Part shown: one piece after another, positions 8,898 through 21,014 of the stretch
How positions within the stretch are numbered: position 1 is the stretch's first letter
How the letters are laid out: each line of letters begins with the position of its first letter
DNA from: Pseudomonas rubra
GTDB lineage: Bacteria; Pseudomonadota; Gammaproteobacteria; Pseudomonadales; Pseudomonadaceae
Direction of reading: 5' to 3'
Length of the DNA: 64,000 nt
Assembly (NCBI RefSeq): GCF_028656935.1
Contig: NZ_JAMDGZ010000013.1
Coordinates: 89,439-153,438, forward strand
Notes under the pieces: generated by a model
Database searches by the model: none
What the model saw: the letters and a program-made list of their open reading frames with translations, nothing else
What the model was told of the DNA's origin: nothing
Made by a program: the position numbers and the translations under genes

Positions 8898-10391
8898 TTA
8901 CATCAATCGCTTGCGCTCGCTCGACGGTGCAATGCCGAGGGACTCGCGGTACTTGGCGACGGTGCGACGTGCTACCTGGATGCCTTGTGCCTCCAGTAAA
9001 CCAGCGATCTTGCTGTCACTCAATGGCTTTTTCTGATTTTCCGCTGCAACCAGTTTTTTGATGATCGCGCGGATCGCCGTGGACGAGCATTCACCGCCTT
9101 CGGAGGTGCTGACGTGGCTTGAGAAAAAGTACTTCAGCTCGTAAATTCCGCGGGGCGTGTGCATGTACTTCTGCGTGGTCACGCGGGAAATGGTCGACTC
9201 GTGCATACCCACCGCCTCGGCGATATCGTGTAGCACCAGCGGCTTCATCGCCTCGTCACCGTGGTCGAGGAAGCCACGCTGATGCTCGACGATCTGGGTG
9301 GCGACCTTCATCAGGGTCTCGTTGCGGCTTTGCAGGCTCTTGATGAACCAGCGCGCTTCTTGCAACTGATTGCGCATGAAGGTGTTGTCGGCGCTGGTGT
9401 CGGCGCGGCGGACGAAGCCTGCATATTGCGGGTTGACCCGCAGGCGCGGTACCGCTTCCTGGTTGAGCTCCACTAGCCAGCGCTCGTTGTCCTTGCGCAC
9501 GATCACATCAGGGACCACGTACTCGGCTTCGCTGGACTCGATCTGCGAGCCTGGGCGCGGGTTGAGACTCTGCACCAGTTCAATGACCTGACGCAGCTCG
9601 TCTTCCTTGAGCTTCATACGGCGCATTAGCTGGCTGTAGTCGCGGCCTCCGAGCAGGTCGATGTAGTCGCTGACCAGGCGCTGGGCTTCTGTCATCCACG
9701 GCGTGCGTGGCGGCAGCTGGCGCAATTGCAGCAGCAGGCATTCGCTGAGGTTGCGCGCGCCGATGCCGGCCGGCTCGAACTGCTGGATGCGGTGCAGTAC
9801 GGCTTCGACTTCGTCCAGCTCGATATCGAGCTCGGGGTCGAAGGCTTCGCAGATTTCTTCCAAGGTCTCGTCGAGGTAACCCTGGTTGTTGATGCAGTCG
9901 ATCAATGTCACGGCAATCAGCCGGTCGGTATCGGACATTGGCGCCAGGTTCAGTTGCCAGAGCAGATGGCTCTGCAGGCTCTCGCCAGCGGAGGTACGGG
10001 TGGTGAAGTCCCACTCGTCATCGTCGTTGCTGGGCAGGCTGCTGGCACTGGTCTGGTAGATGTCTTCCCAGGCGGTGTCGACGGGTAGCTCGTTGGGGAT
10101 GCGTTCGCTCCACTCGCCCTCTTCGAGGTTGTCCACCGTCGGGGCGGACTCCTGGAAGCTGGTTTCCTGGACTTCGGCGACGGGTTTGCTTTCGGCGTTG
10201 TCGGCCATCGGGTCGCTGTTGTCGAAGTCGTCGCCCTCTTCCTGGCGTTCGAGCATCGGGTTCGATTCCAGCGCTTCCTGGATTTCCTGTTGGAGGTCCA
10301 GTGTCGACAGCTGGAGTAAACGTATGGCCTGTTGCAACTGCGGGGTCATCGTCAGTTGCTGGCCCATTCTTAGGACGAGCGATGGTTTCAT
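8898..10391 (-). CDS. rpoN: RNA polymerase sigma-54 factor
   Basis: A 497-residue sigma-54. Region I is Gln-rich ([20 protein letters not shown]), followed by an acidic linker at about residues 55-120, the core-binding domain, a helix-turn-helix ([16 protein letters not shown]) and the C-terminal RpoN box [10 protein letters not shown] that reads the -24 element. It serves nitrogen, motility and carbon-source genes; this window also holds a sigma-54 operon (gcvH) and its activator gene. A 180-bp gap separates it from lptB and probably carries its own promoter. Confidence 0.98.
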   Translation of the reverse strand: MKPSLVLRMGQQLTMTPQLQQAIRLLQLSTLDLQQEIQEALESNPMLERQEEGDDFDNSDPMADNAESKPVAEVQETSFQESAPTVDNLEEGEWSERIPNELPVDTAWEDIYQTSASSLPSNDDDEWDFTTRTSAGESLQSHLLWQLNLAPMSDTDRLIAVTLIDCINNQGYLDETLEEICEAFDPELDIELDEVEAVLHRIQQFEPAGIGARNLSECLLLQLRQLPPRTPWMTEAQRLVSDYIDLLGGRDYSQLMRRMKLKEDELRQVIELVQSLNPRPGSQIESSEAEYVVPDVIVRKDNERWLVELNQEAVPRLRVNPQYAGFVRRADTSADNTFMRNQLQEARWFIKSLQSRNETLMKVATQIVEHQRGFLDHGDEAMKPLVLHDIAEAVGMHESTISRVTTQKYMHTPRGIYELKYFFSSHVSTSEGGECSSTAIRAIIKKLVAAENQKKPLSDSKIAGLLEAQGIQVARRTVAKYRESLGIAPSSERKRLM

Positions 10392-10571
10392 GGCAGGGGC
10401 TTAACACCTTAATTGCCGGCGCACATGCGCCATCCACTATAAGGGCACCGAAGCGCCAACTTTAAGCAAATTATATGCCTGAAATTGCAGCGTTTGCCTA
10501 GAGCGCTTTAGCAATAAAGCCTTCATCTGGCCCTCTTGCCAGCACTCTGGCAGCGCCTCGTACTTTTAAGC

Positions 10572-11297
<726 letters not shown>

Positions 11298-11822
11298 TTA
11301 CTCGGCCTTCTTCTTCGGCTGGATCACCATGTCGATGCGCGGACGCGACTCGGTGACTTTGCCACCGCGACCGGCGGTAGCGATCTGTTTCACCGTGTCG
11401 TAGACGATTTTCTCGCCTTCTGTGGTGTTGCCTTCGTTGATGACCTTGGCGCGGTCGATCAGGACAATGCGGTTCTGTGGCGCATTGTACTGGATGGTCT
11501 TGCCATAGCCTTGCATCTTGTCCGGCTTGGCGGCGCTCTGTTGCTGTTCGAAGTAGGCCAGGTTGCCCACCGAGGTCACCACGTCGATGTCGCCACCGGC
11601 GGTACGGGTGATGGTCACGGTGTTGCCTTTGATCATCATCGAACCCTGGGTGATGATCACGTCACCGGTGTAGGTGGCAACGCCTTGTTTGTCATCCAGT
11701 TGAGCGTGGTCGGCCTGGATGCGGATCGGCTGGTCACGGTCGTTCGGCAGGGCCCAGGCGCTCGCGCTTCCCAGTGCTGCGCTCAGGCTGAGCAAAAAGG
11801 GGAGGGTTTTAACGAGCCTCAT
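11298..11822 (-). CDS. lptA: Periplasmic LPS bridge protein LptA
   Basis: A 174-residue protein with an N-terminal signal peptide (MRLVKTLPFLLSLSAALGSA, cleavage likely after SAWA) and an OstA-type beta-jellyroll domain (DHAQLDDKQGVATYTGDVII). It polymerises into the periplasmic bridge that carries LPS from LptC to LptD. It overlaps lptC by 14 bp and abuts lptB. The C-terminus is Lys/Glu-rich (IQPKKKAE). Confidence 0.95.
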   Translation of the reverse strand: MRLVKTLPFLLSLSAALGSASAWALPNDRDQPIRIQADHAQLDDKQGVATYTGDVIITQGSMMIKGNTVTITRTAGGDIDVVTSVGNLAYFEQQQSAAKPDKMQGYGKTIQYNAPQNRIVLIDRAKVINEGNTTEGEKIVYDTVKQIATAGRGGKVTESRPRIDMVIQPKKKAE

Positions 11823-12384
11823 ACTGTCCTCTTACGTTGGACAGCAGGTCCATCCTGCCGTCTTTCAAATACGCTTTCATTCCATTGCCCGTAGTGACGC
11901 CACCGGCGCCGTCGATTCTAACGGCTTGCTCGGTTTGCGCATATTGCTTCTGCGGGAATACCGTCATGCGGCTGCTGGTAATGATCATGGTGCGGTTCTT
12001 TTCGTCGGTGCGGGCAACCCGTACCGAATCGATCAGTTCGACTTCGCTGCCGTCGGGGTTCACTTCCCCGCGCTCGCTCTGCACGTGCCACGGGTAGGTG
12101 GTGCCACGGTACAGCTGCAGGTCAGGCTTGGTCAGCAGGGTGACTTCGCTGACTTTGAGGTGCTCGACCTTGTCGGCGGTCATCTCGTATTGCAGCTTGC
12201 CATCGGGCAGGAACTGCACACTGTGGGCATTCACTGCGTAGTAGTCGATGGCGCTCTGGTCGGGTGTGGCCAGCGGCTTGTTGTCGAGAAAGCTTTCAGG
12301 GCTGATATTCCAGTAGCCGACCGCCACCAGCAAGGCGGCAATCACACTGAACAGCGCAAGGTTACGGATTTTCTTACTGAACAT
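11809..12384 (-). CDS. lptC: LPS export protein LptC
   Basis: A 191-residue bitopic inner-membrane protein. One membrane helix near residues 8-24 (LALFSVIAALLVAVGYW) is followed by a periplasmic beta-rich domain with the family segment YEMTADKVEHLK. LptC links the LptBFG transporter to LptA. It lies 8 bp after kdsC and overlaps lptA. Confidence 0.94.
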   Translation of the reverse strand: MFSKKIRNLALFSVIAALLVAVGYWNISPESFLDNKPLATPDQSAIDYYAVNAHSVQFLPDGKLQYEMTADKVEHLKVSEVTLLTKPDLQLYRGTTYPWHVQSERGEVNPDGSEVELIDSVRVARTDEKNRTMIITSSRMTVFPQKQYAQTEQAVRIDGAGGVTTGNGMKAYLKDGRMDLLSNVRGQYEAR

Positions 12385-12392
12385 GTGGCGCT

Positions 12393-12917
12393 CTACAGGT
12401 AATGGGCGTTGGCCGCGTCAAGATTGCCCTGGGCTTGCAGGATCAGTTCGCAGAACTCGCGAGCTGCGCCTTCGCCGCCCCGTGCCCGGGTAACCCCGTG
12501 GGCGTGTTCGCGGACGAAGCTTGCGGCATTGGCCACCGCCATGCCCAGGCCGACCCGGCGAATCACCGGCAGATCAGGCAGGTCGTCGCCCAGATAGGCG
12601 ACCTGTTCATAGCTTAGGTTGAGCTGGCCAAGAAGCTCGTCCAGAACGACCAATTTATCTTCGCGGCCCTGGTACAGGTGAGGAATACCGAGGTTCTTTG
12701 CCCGCCGCTCGACCACCGGGGTCTTGCGCCCGCTGATGATGGCGGTGGTCACGCCGGTGTTCATGAGCATCTTGATGCCCTGACCGTCGAGGGTGTTGAA
12801 GGTCTTGAATTCGCTGCCATCTTCAAGGAAGTACAGGCGACCGTCGGTAAGCACGCCGTCAACGTCGAAAACTGCAAGCTTGATGGCCTTGCCGCGCTGG
12901 AGCAGGTCCTGGGTCAT
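12393..12917 (-). CDS. kdsC: 3-deoxy-D-manno-octulosonate 8-phosphate phosphatase
   Basis: A 174-residue HAD phosphatase with motif I FDVDGVLTDG, motif II IISGRK, and motif III/IV residues in EQVAYLGDDLPDLPV. It dephosphorylates KDO-8-phosphate to KDO, the inner-core sugar of LPS. Directly follows kdsD, whose stop codon abuts the kdsC start. Confidence 0.96.
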   Translation of the reverse strand: MTQDLLQRGKAIKLAVFDVDGVLTDGRLYFLEDGSEFKTFNTLDGQGIKMLMNTGVTTAIISGRKTPVVERRAKNLGIPHLYQGREDKLVVLDELLGQLNLSYEQVAYLGDDLPDLPVIRRVGLGMAVANAASFVREHAHGVTRARGGEGAAREFCELILQAQGNLDAANAHYL

Positions 12918-13892
12918 TTACATCACTCCCGCACGCAACAGGTCGTGCATGTTCAGGGCGCCGACCGGGCGCTCGTCCTTGTCGATCACCACCAGGGCGT
13001 TAATTTTGTGGTCTTCCATGATTTTCAGGGCTTCGGCCGCGAGCATCTCGGCGCGGGCGGTCTTGCCATGGGTGGTCATGACCTCTTCGATGAGGGTCTT
13101 GTGCACATCGATGTTACGGTCGAGGCTGCGGCGCAGGTCGCCGTCGGTGAAGATCCCGGCCAACCGTCCGTCGGCTTCGAGCACCACGGTCATGCCCAAA
13201 CCTTTTCGTGACATTTCAAGCAGCGCGTCTTTTAGCAGGGTGCCGCGTTGTACCTGAGGCAGTTCATCGCCCGCGTGCATGACGTTCTCGACCTTGAGCA
13301 GCAGGCGGCGGCCGAGGGCGCCACCGGGGTGCGAGAAGGCGAAGTCTTCGGCGGTAAAGCCGCGAGCCTCGAGCAGGGCAATCGCCAGGGCGTCGCCCAG
13401 CACCAGCGCGGCGGTGGTCGAGGAGGTCGGCGCCAGGTTCAGCGGACAGGCTTCCTGGGCCACGCGGGCATCCAGGTTGACTTCGGCGGCCTTGGCCAGC
13501 GGCGAGTCGGGGTTGCCGGTGAGGCTGATCAACTGAATACCCAGGCGCTTGATCAGCGGCAGCAGGGTGACAATCTCGGCGGTCGAACCCGAATTGGACA
13601 GGGCCAGGATCACGTCATCGCGGGTGATCATGCCCATGTCGCCATGGCTGGCTTCGGCTGGATGGACGAAAAACGCCGTCGTACCGGTGCTGGCCAGGGT
13701 CGCGGCGATCTTGTTGCCGATGTGTCCGGACTTGCCCATGCCGACCACCACGACCCGGCCCTTGCTGGCCAGGATCAGCTCGCAAGCCTTGACGAAATCG
13801 GCGTCGATGTGGGCCAGCAGGCCCTCTACCGCCTCGAGCTCGAAGCGGATGGTGCGCTGCGCGGATTGGATCAGCTCGCTGGATTGGCTCAT
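12918..13892 (-). CDS. kdsD: Arabinose-5-phosphate isomerase KdsD
   Basis: A 324-residue protein with an N-terminal SIS sugar-isomerase domain (GKSGHIGNKIAATLASTG, then SNSGSTAEI) and two C-terminal CBS domains (about residues 205-324). It converts ribulose-5-phosphate to arabinose-5-phosphate for KDO synthesis. The start MSQSSELIQSAQRTIRFEL at 13890-13892 gives the family's usual length; the frame extends to 13994 but that part is promoter sequence shared with divergent mlaF. First gene of the minus-strand kds-lpt-rpoN cluster. Confidence 0.96.
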   Translation of the reverse strand: MSQSSELIQSAQRTIRFELEAVEGLLAHIDADFVKACELILASKGRVVVVGMGKSGHIGNKIAATLASTGTTAFFVHPAEASHGDMGMITRDDVILALSNSGSTAEIVTLLPLIKRLGIQLISLTGNPDSPLAKAAEVNLDARVAQEACPLNLAPTSSTTAALVLGDALAIALLEARGFTAEDFAFSHPGGALGRRLLLKVENVMHAGDELPQVQRGTLLKDALLEMSRKGLGMTVVLEADGRLAGIFTDGDLRRSLDRNIDVHKTLIEEVMTTHGKTARAEMLAAEALKIMEDHKINALVVIDKDERPVGALNMHDLLRAGVM

Positions 13893-14136
13893 GTCGAAAA
13901 TCGGATTGCCTGGTGAAAAGGCGGCGATTATAGCGGTAATGGGCAAAAGCCTCACCTTGTGATTGTCATACATTCGCCCACTTGGCTTAACCATAGCTGA
14001 ACAACCGCTGCGGCGGCCTTGGGGCGGCCCTACCTGCGGTGCTATAGTTCGCCGCTGTTCGGCCCGCTCGGCGCGTGCGTGCCTCCACGAAGGGGGCGCG
14101 CGTCTGAGTGAGAAGGCTGCATCGCAAGGAGTCTAG

Positions 14137-14946
14137 ATGAGCGTTGATAACGCCTACGCGGTCGAATTGAAGGGCGTGACCTTCAAGCGCGGTTCGCGCA
14201 GCATCTTCAATAATGTCGATATACGCATCCCCCGCGGCAAGGTCACCGGCATCATGGGACCTTCCGGGTGCGGCAAGACCACGCTGCTGCGGCTGATGGG
14301 CGCACAGCTGCGTCCGGCCAGCGGCGAGGTCTGGGTGGCGGGTCAGAACCTGCCGGCCCTGTCGCGCAGTGACCTGTTCGACGCCCGCAAGCAGATGGGC
14401 GTGCTGTTCCAGAGTGGCGCGTTGTTCACCGACCTCGATGTGTTCGAAAACGTCGCCTTTCCGCTGCGCGTGCATACCCAGCTGTCCGACGAGATGATCC
14501 GCGACATCGTCCTGATGAAGCTGCAGGCCGTGGGTCTGCGCGGCGCCATCGAACTGATGCCCGACGAATTGTCCGGCGGCATGAAACGCCGGGTCGCCCT
14601 GGCCAGGGCCATCGCTCTGGACCCGCAGATCCTCATGTACGATGAACCGTTCGTCGGCCAGGACCCGATCGCCATGGGGGTGCTGGTGCGGCTGATCCGC
14701 CTGCTCAACGATGCTCTTGGTATCACCAGCATCGTGGTCTCCCATGACTTGGCAGAAACCGCCAGCATTGCCGACTACCTCTATGTGGTGGGTGACGGTC
14801 AGGTGCTGGGGCAGGGTACCCCGCAAGAGCTGATGGGTTCCGACAACCCGCGCATCCGTCAGTTCATGAAAGGCGATCCGGATGGCCCGGTGCCCTTTCA
14901 CTTTCCTGCGCCGGATTACCGCGCCGATCTTCTGGGGAAGCGTTGA
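14137..14946 (+). CDS. mlaF: Phospholipid transport ATPase MlaF
   Basis: A 269-residue ABC ATPase with Walker [10 protein letters not shown], signature LSGGMKRR, Walker [14 protein letters not shown] and H-loop VSHDL. It drives the MlaFEDB inner-membrane complex that moves glycerophospholipids between the membranes and keeps outer-leaflet asymmetry. AAGGAG precedes the ATG. First gene of mlaFEDCB; a 244-bp gap separates it from divergent kdsD. Stop overlaps the mlaE start. Confidence 0.97.
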   Translation: MSVDNAYAVELKGVTFKRGSRSIFNNVDIRIPRGKVTGIMGPSGCGKTTLLRLMGAQLRPASGEVWVAGQNLPALSRSDLFDARKQMGVLFQSGALFTDLDVFENVAFPLRVHTQLSDEMIRDIVLMKLQAVGLRGAIELMPDELSGGMKRRVALARAIALDPQILMYDEPFVGQDPIAMGVLVRLIRLLNDALGITSIVVSHDLAETASIADYLYVVGDGQVLGQGTPQELMGSDNPRIRQFMKGDPDGPVPFHFPAPDYRADLLGKR

Positions 14947-15743
14947 TGCGCAGAAAATCCTTACTCGAACGTATTCGTCGCTTTGGCCGTTCGGCCATCG
15001 ACGTGCTGGCCATCCTCGGCCGTTCATTCCTGTTCCTGCTGCACTCGCTGGTCGGGCGCAGCGGCACTGGTGGCGGCTTCCAGCTGCTGGTCCGGCAGCT
15101 GTACTCGGTGGGCGTGCTGTCGCTGGCGATCATCGTCGTTTCCGGGGTGTTCATCGGCATGGTCCTGGCCCTGCAGGGCTTCAGCATCCTGACCAAGTAC
15201 GGTTCGGAACAGGCGGTGGGGCAGATGGTCGCCCTGACCTTGCTGCGCGAACTTGGCCCGGTGGTTACCGCTCTGCTGTTCGCCGGCCGTGCAGGTTCGG
15301 CGCTGACCGCCGAGATCGGCAACATGAAGTCCACCGAGCAGTTGTCCAGCCTGGAAATGATCGGTGTCGATCCGCTCAAGTACATCGTCGCGCCGCGGCT
15401 ATGGGCCGGTTTTATCTCGCTGCCGTTGCTGGCGCTGATTTTCAGCGTGGTCGGCATCTGGGGCGGTTCGTGGGTCGCAGTGGACTGGCTGGGCGTCTAC
15501 GAGGGCTCATTCTGGGCCAACATGCAGAACAGTGTTTCCTTTACCGATGATGTGCTCAACGGGGTGATCAAAAGCCTGGTTTTTGCCTTTGTCGTGACCT
15601 GGATTGCCGTATTCCAGGGCTATGACTGCGAGCCCACTTCAGAAGGGATCAGTCGTGCCACTACCAAGACCGTGGTCTATGCCTCATTGGCAGTACTGGG
15701 TCTGGACTTTATTCTGACCGCCTTGATGTTTGGAGATTTCTGA
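14946..15743 (+). CDS. mlaE: Phospholipid transport permease MlaE
   Basis: A 265-residue inner-membrane permease with five to six hydrophobic helices and family motifs [20 protein letters not shown] and a C-terminal [16 protein letters not shown]. The ATG at 14946 overlaps the mlaF TGA; a TTG three bases earlier is not needed. Works with MlaF, MlaD and MlaB. Confidence 0.96.
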   Translation: MRRKSLLERIRRFGRSAIDVLAILGRSFLFLLHSLVGRSGTGGGFQLLVRQLYSVGVLSLAIIVVSGVFIGMVLALQGFSILTKYGSEQAVGQMVALTLLRELGPVVTALLFAGRAGSALTAEIGNMKSTEQLSSLEMIGVDPLKYIVAPRLWAGFISLPLLALIFSVVGIWGGSWVAVDWLGVYEGSFWANMQNSVSFTDDVLNGVIKSLVFAFVVTWIAVFQGYDCEPTSEGISRATTKTVVYASLAVLGLDFILTALMFGDF

Positions 15744-16210
15744 TGCAAAACCGCACCCTGGAAATCGGTGTCGGCCTGTTCCTCCTGGCCGGGATTCTGG
15801 CGCTCATCCTGCTGGCCCTGCGTGTCAGCGGCCTGTCGGCGAGCCCGAGCAGTGACACCTACAAAATTTATGCAAACTTCGACAATATTGCCGGTTTGAC
15901 TGTCAGAGCTAAAGTGACCATGGCCGGTGTGACCATCGGCAAGGTCACCGCCATCGATCTGGATCGCGACACCTTTACCGGTCGGGTAACGCTGCAGCTG
16001 GAAAAACAGGTAGACAACCTGCCGGTCGACTCCACTGCATCTATCCTCACCGCTGGGCTGCTCGGCGAGAAGTACATCGGTATCAGCGTGGGGGGAGAAG
16101 ACACGGTGCTCAAGGATGGTGCAACCATTCACGACACCCAGTCGGCGCTGGTGCTGGAAGATCTGATTGGCAAGTTCCTGCTCAATACCGTTGGCAAAGA
16201 AGCTAAATAA
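15743..16210 (+). CDS. mlaD: MCE-domain phospholipid-binding protein MlaD
   Basis: A 155-residue protein with one N-terminal membrane helix (about residues 8-28) and a single MCE domain (YKIYANFDNIAGLTVRAKV to YIGISVGGE). MlaD forms a hexameric ring in the periplasm that holds lipid substrates over the MlaE permease. Start overlaps the mlaE stop in a TGATG arrangement. Confidence 0.96.
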   Translation: MQNRTLEIGVGLFLLAGILALILLALRVSGLSASPSSDTYKIYANFDNIAGLTVRAKVTMAGVTIGKVTAIDLDRDTFTGRVTLQLEKQVDNLPVDSTASILTAGLLGEKYIGISVGGEDTVLKDGATIHDTQSALVLEDLIGKFLLNTVGKEAK

Positions 16211-16219
16211 GGAGTTTTC

Positions 16220-16870
16220 ATGATTTCGATCCTGCGACGCGGCTTGCTGGTGTTGCTGGCAGCGCTGCCATTGATGGCTGGCGCATCTGCTCTGTCTCCC
16301 AAAGAGGTGATTGAGAAGACCACCACTCAATTGCTGGCTGACCTGCAAGCCAACAAGGAACAGTACAAGGCCAACCCGGGCGCTTTCTATGATGCGCTCA
16401 ACGCCAACCTGGGCCCGGTGGTCGATGCCGATGGCATTTCGAAAAGCATCATGACCGTCAAGTACTCGCGCAATGCTACTCCCGCGCAGATGCAGCGCTT
16501 CCAGGAGAACTTCAAGCGCAGCCTGATGCAGTTCTATGGCAATGCACTGCTTGAGTACAACAACCAGGGCATCACCGTCGGTAAAGCCACGCAGGATGGT
16601 GATGAGCGTGCCAGCGTCGACATGAGCGTCAAGGGCAACAACGGCGCCGTGTACCCGGTGCAGTACACCCTGACCAATATCAAAGGCGAATGGAAAGTGC
16701 GTAACGTCATCGTCAACGGCATCAACATCGGTAAGCTGTTCCGTGACCAGTTCGCCGACGCCATGAACCGCAACGGCAACAACCTGGACAAGACCATCGA
16801 CGGTTGGGCGGGCGAAGTGGCCAAGGCCAAGGAAACCACCGAAGGCGCAGCCGAGAAGCAAGCGCAATGA
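16220..16870 (+). CDS. mlaC: Periplasmic phospholipid carrier MlaC
   Basis: A 216-residue protein with a signal peptide (hydrophobic residues 6-20, cleavage about GASA) and a MlaC/Ttg2D domain containing NLGPVVDADGIS and WKVRNVIVNGINIGKLFRDQ. It shuttles phospholipid between the outer-membrane MlaA complex and MlaD. AAGGAG lies upstream of the ATG. Stop overlaps mlaB. Confidence 0.95.
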   Translation: MISILRRGLLVLLAALPLMAGASALSPKEVIEKTTTQLLADLQANKEQYKANPGAFYDALNANLGPVVDADGISKSIMTVKYSRNATPAQMQRFQENFKRSLMQFYGNALLEYNNQGITVGKATQDGDERASVDMSVKGNNGAVYPVQYTLTNIKGEWKVRNVIVNGINIGKLFRDQFADAMNRNGNNLDKTIDGWAGEVAKAKETTEGAAEKQAQ

Positions 16871-17172
16871 GTGCCAGTGCGGTAACCATGAGTGAACCGG
16901 GTGTATTGAACCTGGCTGGGGTGCTGGATTACAGCAGCGGGCCTGGCCTGCGCAAGCAAGGCAAGGCCCTGATCGCCGCGTGCAAGGCCCAAGGGCTGGT
17001 GCTCGACTGCTCGCAGGTCGAGAAGTCGAGCAGCGTCGGCCTGTCGCTGCTGCTGGCGTTCATGCGTGATGGCAAGGCGGCCGGAAAGGCCGTCGAAGTG
17101 CGCGCCATGCCCCAGGACATGCGTGAAATCGCCGAGGTTTATGACCTCGATGAAGTACTGGCCGGGCAGTGA
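16867..17172 (+). CDS. mlaB: STAS-domain protein MlaB
   Basis: A 101-residue STAS domain protein (LAGVLDYSSGPGLRKQGKAL, then LVLDCSQVEKSSSVGLSLLL). MlaB binds MlaF in the cytosol and stabilises or activates the transporter. The ATG at 16867 overlaps the mlaC stop (ATGA), which decides the start. Last gene of the mla cluster. Confidence 0.93.
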   Translation: MSASAVTMSEPGVLNLAGVLDYSSGPGLRKQGKALIAACKAQGLVLDCSQVEKSSSVGLSLLLAFMRDGKAAGKAVEVRAMPQDMREIAEVYDLDEVLAGQ

Positions 17173-17189
17173 TTGCCCGCCAGCAGTTG

Positions 17190-17241
17190 GCCCCTCTGTC
17201 AGAGTCTCCGATTACGGGGTTCGCAGGCGAGGGGCTTTTTT
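17190..17241 (+). terminator. Terminator after mlaB
   Basis: GCCCCTC at 17190-17196 pairs with GAGGGGC at 17229-17235 and is followed by six T residues. The loop is large (about 32 nt) and may hold a smaller internal stem. It would separate the mla transcript from ibaG-murA. Confidence 0.55.
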
Positions 17242-17287
17242 GTATGATGGCCGACCCGCGCGCAAAGGGCGCCGATTGAGGTTGAGC

Positions 17288-17527
17288 ATGCAGGCCGTAG
17301 AAGTTAAGAACTTCCTTGAAGCAAAGTTGCCGGGAACCCGGGTCGAAGTTGAAGGCGAAGGCTGCAACTTCCAGTTGAACGTGATCAGTGACGAATTGGC
17401 GGCCCTGAGCCCGGTCAAGCGTCAGCAGCAGATCTATGCTCACCTTAACCCGTGGATCACCGATGGCAGCATCCATGCGGTAACCATGAAATTTTTCAGC
17501 AGCGCAGCCTGGGCTGAGCGCACCTGA
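17288..17527 (+). CDS. ibaG: BolA-family protein IbaG
   Basis: A 79-residue BolA-like protein with the conserved helix-turn segment SDELAALSPVKRQQQIYAHL and a C-terminal HAVTMKF strand. BolA/IbaG proteins bind monothiol glutaredoxins through a [2Fe-2S] cluster and take part in iron-sulfur handling; in E. coli ibaG also lies just before murA. Start MQAVEVKNFLEAKLPG at 17288. The gene ends 24 bp before murA and is likely co-transcribed with it. Confidence 0.92.
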   Translation: MQAVEVKNFLEAKLPGTRVEVEGEGCNFQLNVISDELAALSPVKRQQQIYAHLNPWITDGSIHAVTMKFFSSAAWAERT

Positions 17528-17551
17528 GCCAACTTGGCGGCGAGACTCTAA

Positions 17552-18817
<1,266 letters not shown>

Positions 18818-18924
18818 TCTGTGAGTGGCGCAGGGACGCGCCAGCCAATTGCTGCATAGAATTGAATGCGACCGGGCCTGTTGAGGTCCGGTCGGCTGTA
18901 GCCGCATAAGGACCGACGTTTCCC

Positions 18925-19560
18925 ATGTTGACCATCGCGCTATCCAAAGGTCGGATTCTCGACGACACCCTGCCGCTGCTGGCAGAGGCCGGTATTGTTC
19001 CGACCGAGAACCCGGACAAGAGCCGCAAGCTGATCATCCCTACGACTCAGGAAGACGTGCGTCTGCTGATCGTGCGTGCCACTGATGTGCCGACCTACGT
19101 CGAGCACGGTGCCGCCGACCTGGGTGTGGCCGGCAAGGACGTGCTGATGGAGTACGGTGGCCAGGGCTTGTATGAGCCGCTGGACCTGCAGATTGCCCAG
19201 TGCAAACTGATGACCGCCGGCAAGATCGGCGCTGCCGAGCCCAAGGGCCGCCTGCGCATTGCCACCAAGTTCGTCAATGTCGCCAAGCGTTACTACGCCG
19301 AACAAGGCCGTCAGGTCGACATCATCAAGCTGTATGGCTCGATGGAGCTGGCGCCGCTGATCGGTCTGGCCGACAAGATCATCGACGTTGTCGATACCGG
19401 TAACACCCTGCGTGCCAACGGCCTGGAACCCCAGGAACTGATTGCCACCATCAGCTCCCGGCTGGTGGTCAACAAGGCTTCGATGAAGATGCAGCACGCC
19501 CGCATCCAGAGCCTGATCGACACCCTGCGCCAGGCTGTCGAATCGCGACACCGCGGCTGA
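18925..19560 (+). CDS. hisG: ATP phosphoribosyltransferase, short form
   Basis: A 211-residue HisG with [15 protein letters not shown] at the start and the PRPP-binding [16 protein letters not shown]. The short form lacks the C-terminal regulatory domain and needs HisZ for activity and histidine feedback; no hisZ is present in this window, as expected because in pseudomonads it lies elsewhere. Catalyses the first step of histidine synthesis. A hairpin-like sequence without T-run (19568-19588) follows. Confidence 0.97.
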   Translation: MLTIALSKGRILDDTLPLLAEAGIVPTENPDKSRKLIIPTTQEDVRLLIVRATDVPTYVEHGAADLGVAGKDVLMEYGGQGLYEPLDLQIAQCKLMTAGKIGAAEPKGRLRIATKFVNVAKRYYAEQGRQVDIIKLYGSMELAPLIGLADKIIDVVDTGNTLRANGLEPQELIATISSRLVVNKASMKMQHARIQSLIDTLRQAVESRHRG

Positions 19561-19686
19561 CCTCTGCGCGCGACCTTCGCTGTCGCGCCCGTCTATCCGC
19601 GTCATAGCCAATTTTCTCGGGTGCCCGCGCGGATGGACTGGTAGCTTAGGGCGCCTGAGCAATCGCCATTTATTGAGGCCCTCGCT

Positions 19687-21012
19687 ATGACCACGTCCAC
19701 TGCAATCGCCCGACTCAATGCCGCTGACCCGGATTTCGCCCGACATCTGGATCATCTGCTGAGCTGGGACAGTGTGTCTGACGACGCGGTCAACCAGCGC
19801 GTGCTCGACATCATCAAGGCCGTGCGCGAGCGTGGCGATTCGGCGCTGGTGGAGTTCACCCAGCGCTTTGATGGCGTGCAAGCCACCTCGATCGATGACC
19901 TGATCCTCGGTCGCGAACGCCTGGAACTGGCCCTGACCCGTATCACCCCGGCGCAGCGCCAGGCTCTGGAGAAGGCCGCCGAGCGTGTGCGCAGCTACCA
20001 CGAGCGGCAGAAGCAGGACTCCTGGAGCTACACCGAGGCTGACGGCACCGTACTTGGCCAGAAGGTCACGCCACTGGACCGTGCCGGCCTATATGTGCCT
20101 GGCGGCAAGGCGTCGTACCCCTCGTCGGTGCTGATGAATGCGATCCCGGCCAAGGTTGCCGGTGTTGCTGAGGTGGTCATGGTCGTCCCGACCCCGCGTG
20201 GCGAGGTCAACGAGCTGGTGCTGGCCGCCGCCTGCATCGCCGGTGTCGACCGGGTCTTCACCATCGGTGGCGCCCAGGCAGTTGCGGCCCTGGCCTATGG
20301 CACCGAAAGCGTGCCGCAGGTCGACAAGGTGGTCGGTCCGGGCAATATCTACGTGGCCACGGCCAAACGTCATGTGTTCGGCCAGGTAGGCATCGACATG
20401 ATTGCCGGCCCTTCGGAGATCCTCGTGGTCTGCGACGGTCAGACCGACCCGGACTGGATCGCCATGGACCTGTTCTCCCAGGCCGAGCACGACGAAGATG
20501 CCCAGGCCATCCTGGTCAGCCCTGACGCCGAGTTTCTCGACAAGGTGGCTGCCAGCATCGACAAGCTGCTGCCGACCATGGAACGCGCCGAGATCATCAA
20601 GACCTCGATCAACGGTCGGGGTGCGCTGATCCAGGTGCGCGACATGCAGCAGGCGATGGACGTTGCCAACCGCATCGCGCCAGAGCACCTGGAGCTGTCG
20701 GTGGCCGATCCGCAAGCCTGGCTGCCGCAGATTCGCCATGCCGGTGCGATTTTCATGGGCCGCCACACCAGCGAAGCCTTGGGAGATTACTGTGCAGGCC
20801 CCAACCACGTGCTGCCGACCTCCGGCACCGCGCGCTTCTCATCGCCGCTGGGGGTGTACGACTTCCAGAAGCGTTCGTCGATCATCTTCTGCTCCGAGCA
20901 GGGCGCGTCCGAGCTGGGCCGCACCGCCTCGGTCCTGGCCCGTGGCGAATCGCTGACCGCCCACGCCCGCAGCGCCGAATACCGCATCCTTGCCGACAAG
21001 AAGGGGAACTGA
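19687..21012 (+). CDS. hisD: Histidinol dehydrogenase
   Basis: A 441-residue zinc- and NAD-dependent enzyme performing the last two oxidations of histidine synthesis. Hallmarks seen are [54 protein letters not shown] and the metal/catalytic region [10 protein letters not shown] and RIAPEHLEL. Preceded by a 126-bp gap after hisG and followed by hisC after 2 bp, indicating coupled translation. Confidence 0.98.
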   Translation: MTTSTAIARLNAADPDFARHLDHLLSWDSVSDDAVNQRVLDIIKAVRERGDSALVEFTQRFDGVQATSIDDLILGRERLELALTRITPAQRQALEKAAERVRSYHERQKQDSWSYTEADGTVLGQKVTPLDRAGLYVPGGKASYPSSVLMNAIPAKVAGVAEVVMVVPTPRGEVNELVLAAACIAGVDRVFTIGGAQAVAALAYGTESVPQVDKVVGPGNIYVATAKRHVFGQVGIDMIAGPSEILVVCDGQTDPDWIAMDLFSQAEHDEDAQAILVSPDAEFLDKVAASIDKLLPTMERAEIIKTSINGRGALIQVRDMQQAMDVANRIAPEHLELSVADPQAWLPQIRHAGAIFMGRHTSEALGDYCAGPNHVLPTSGTARFSSPLGVYDFQKRSSIIFCSEQGASELGRTASVLARGESLTAHARSAEYRILADKKGN

Positions 21013-21014
21013 GC

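Noticed and set aside
19568..19588. Hairpin GCGCGAC/GTCGCGC after hisG
   Set aside because: No T-run follows; it may be a chance G+C-rich pairing or a weak attenuation site, not enough to call.
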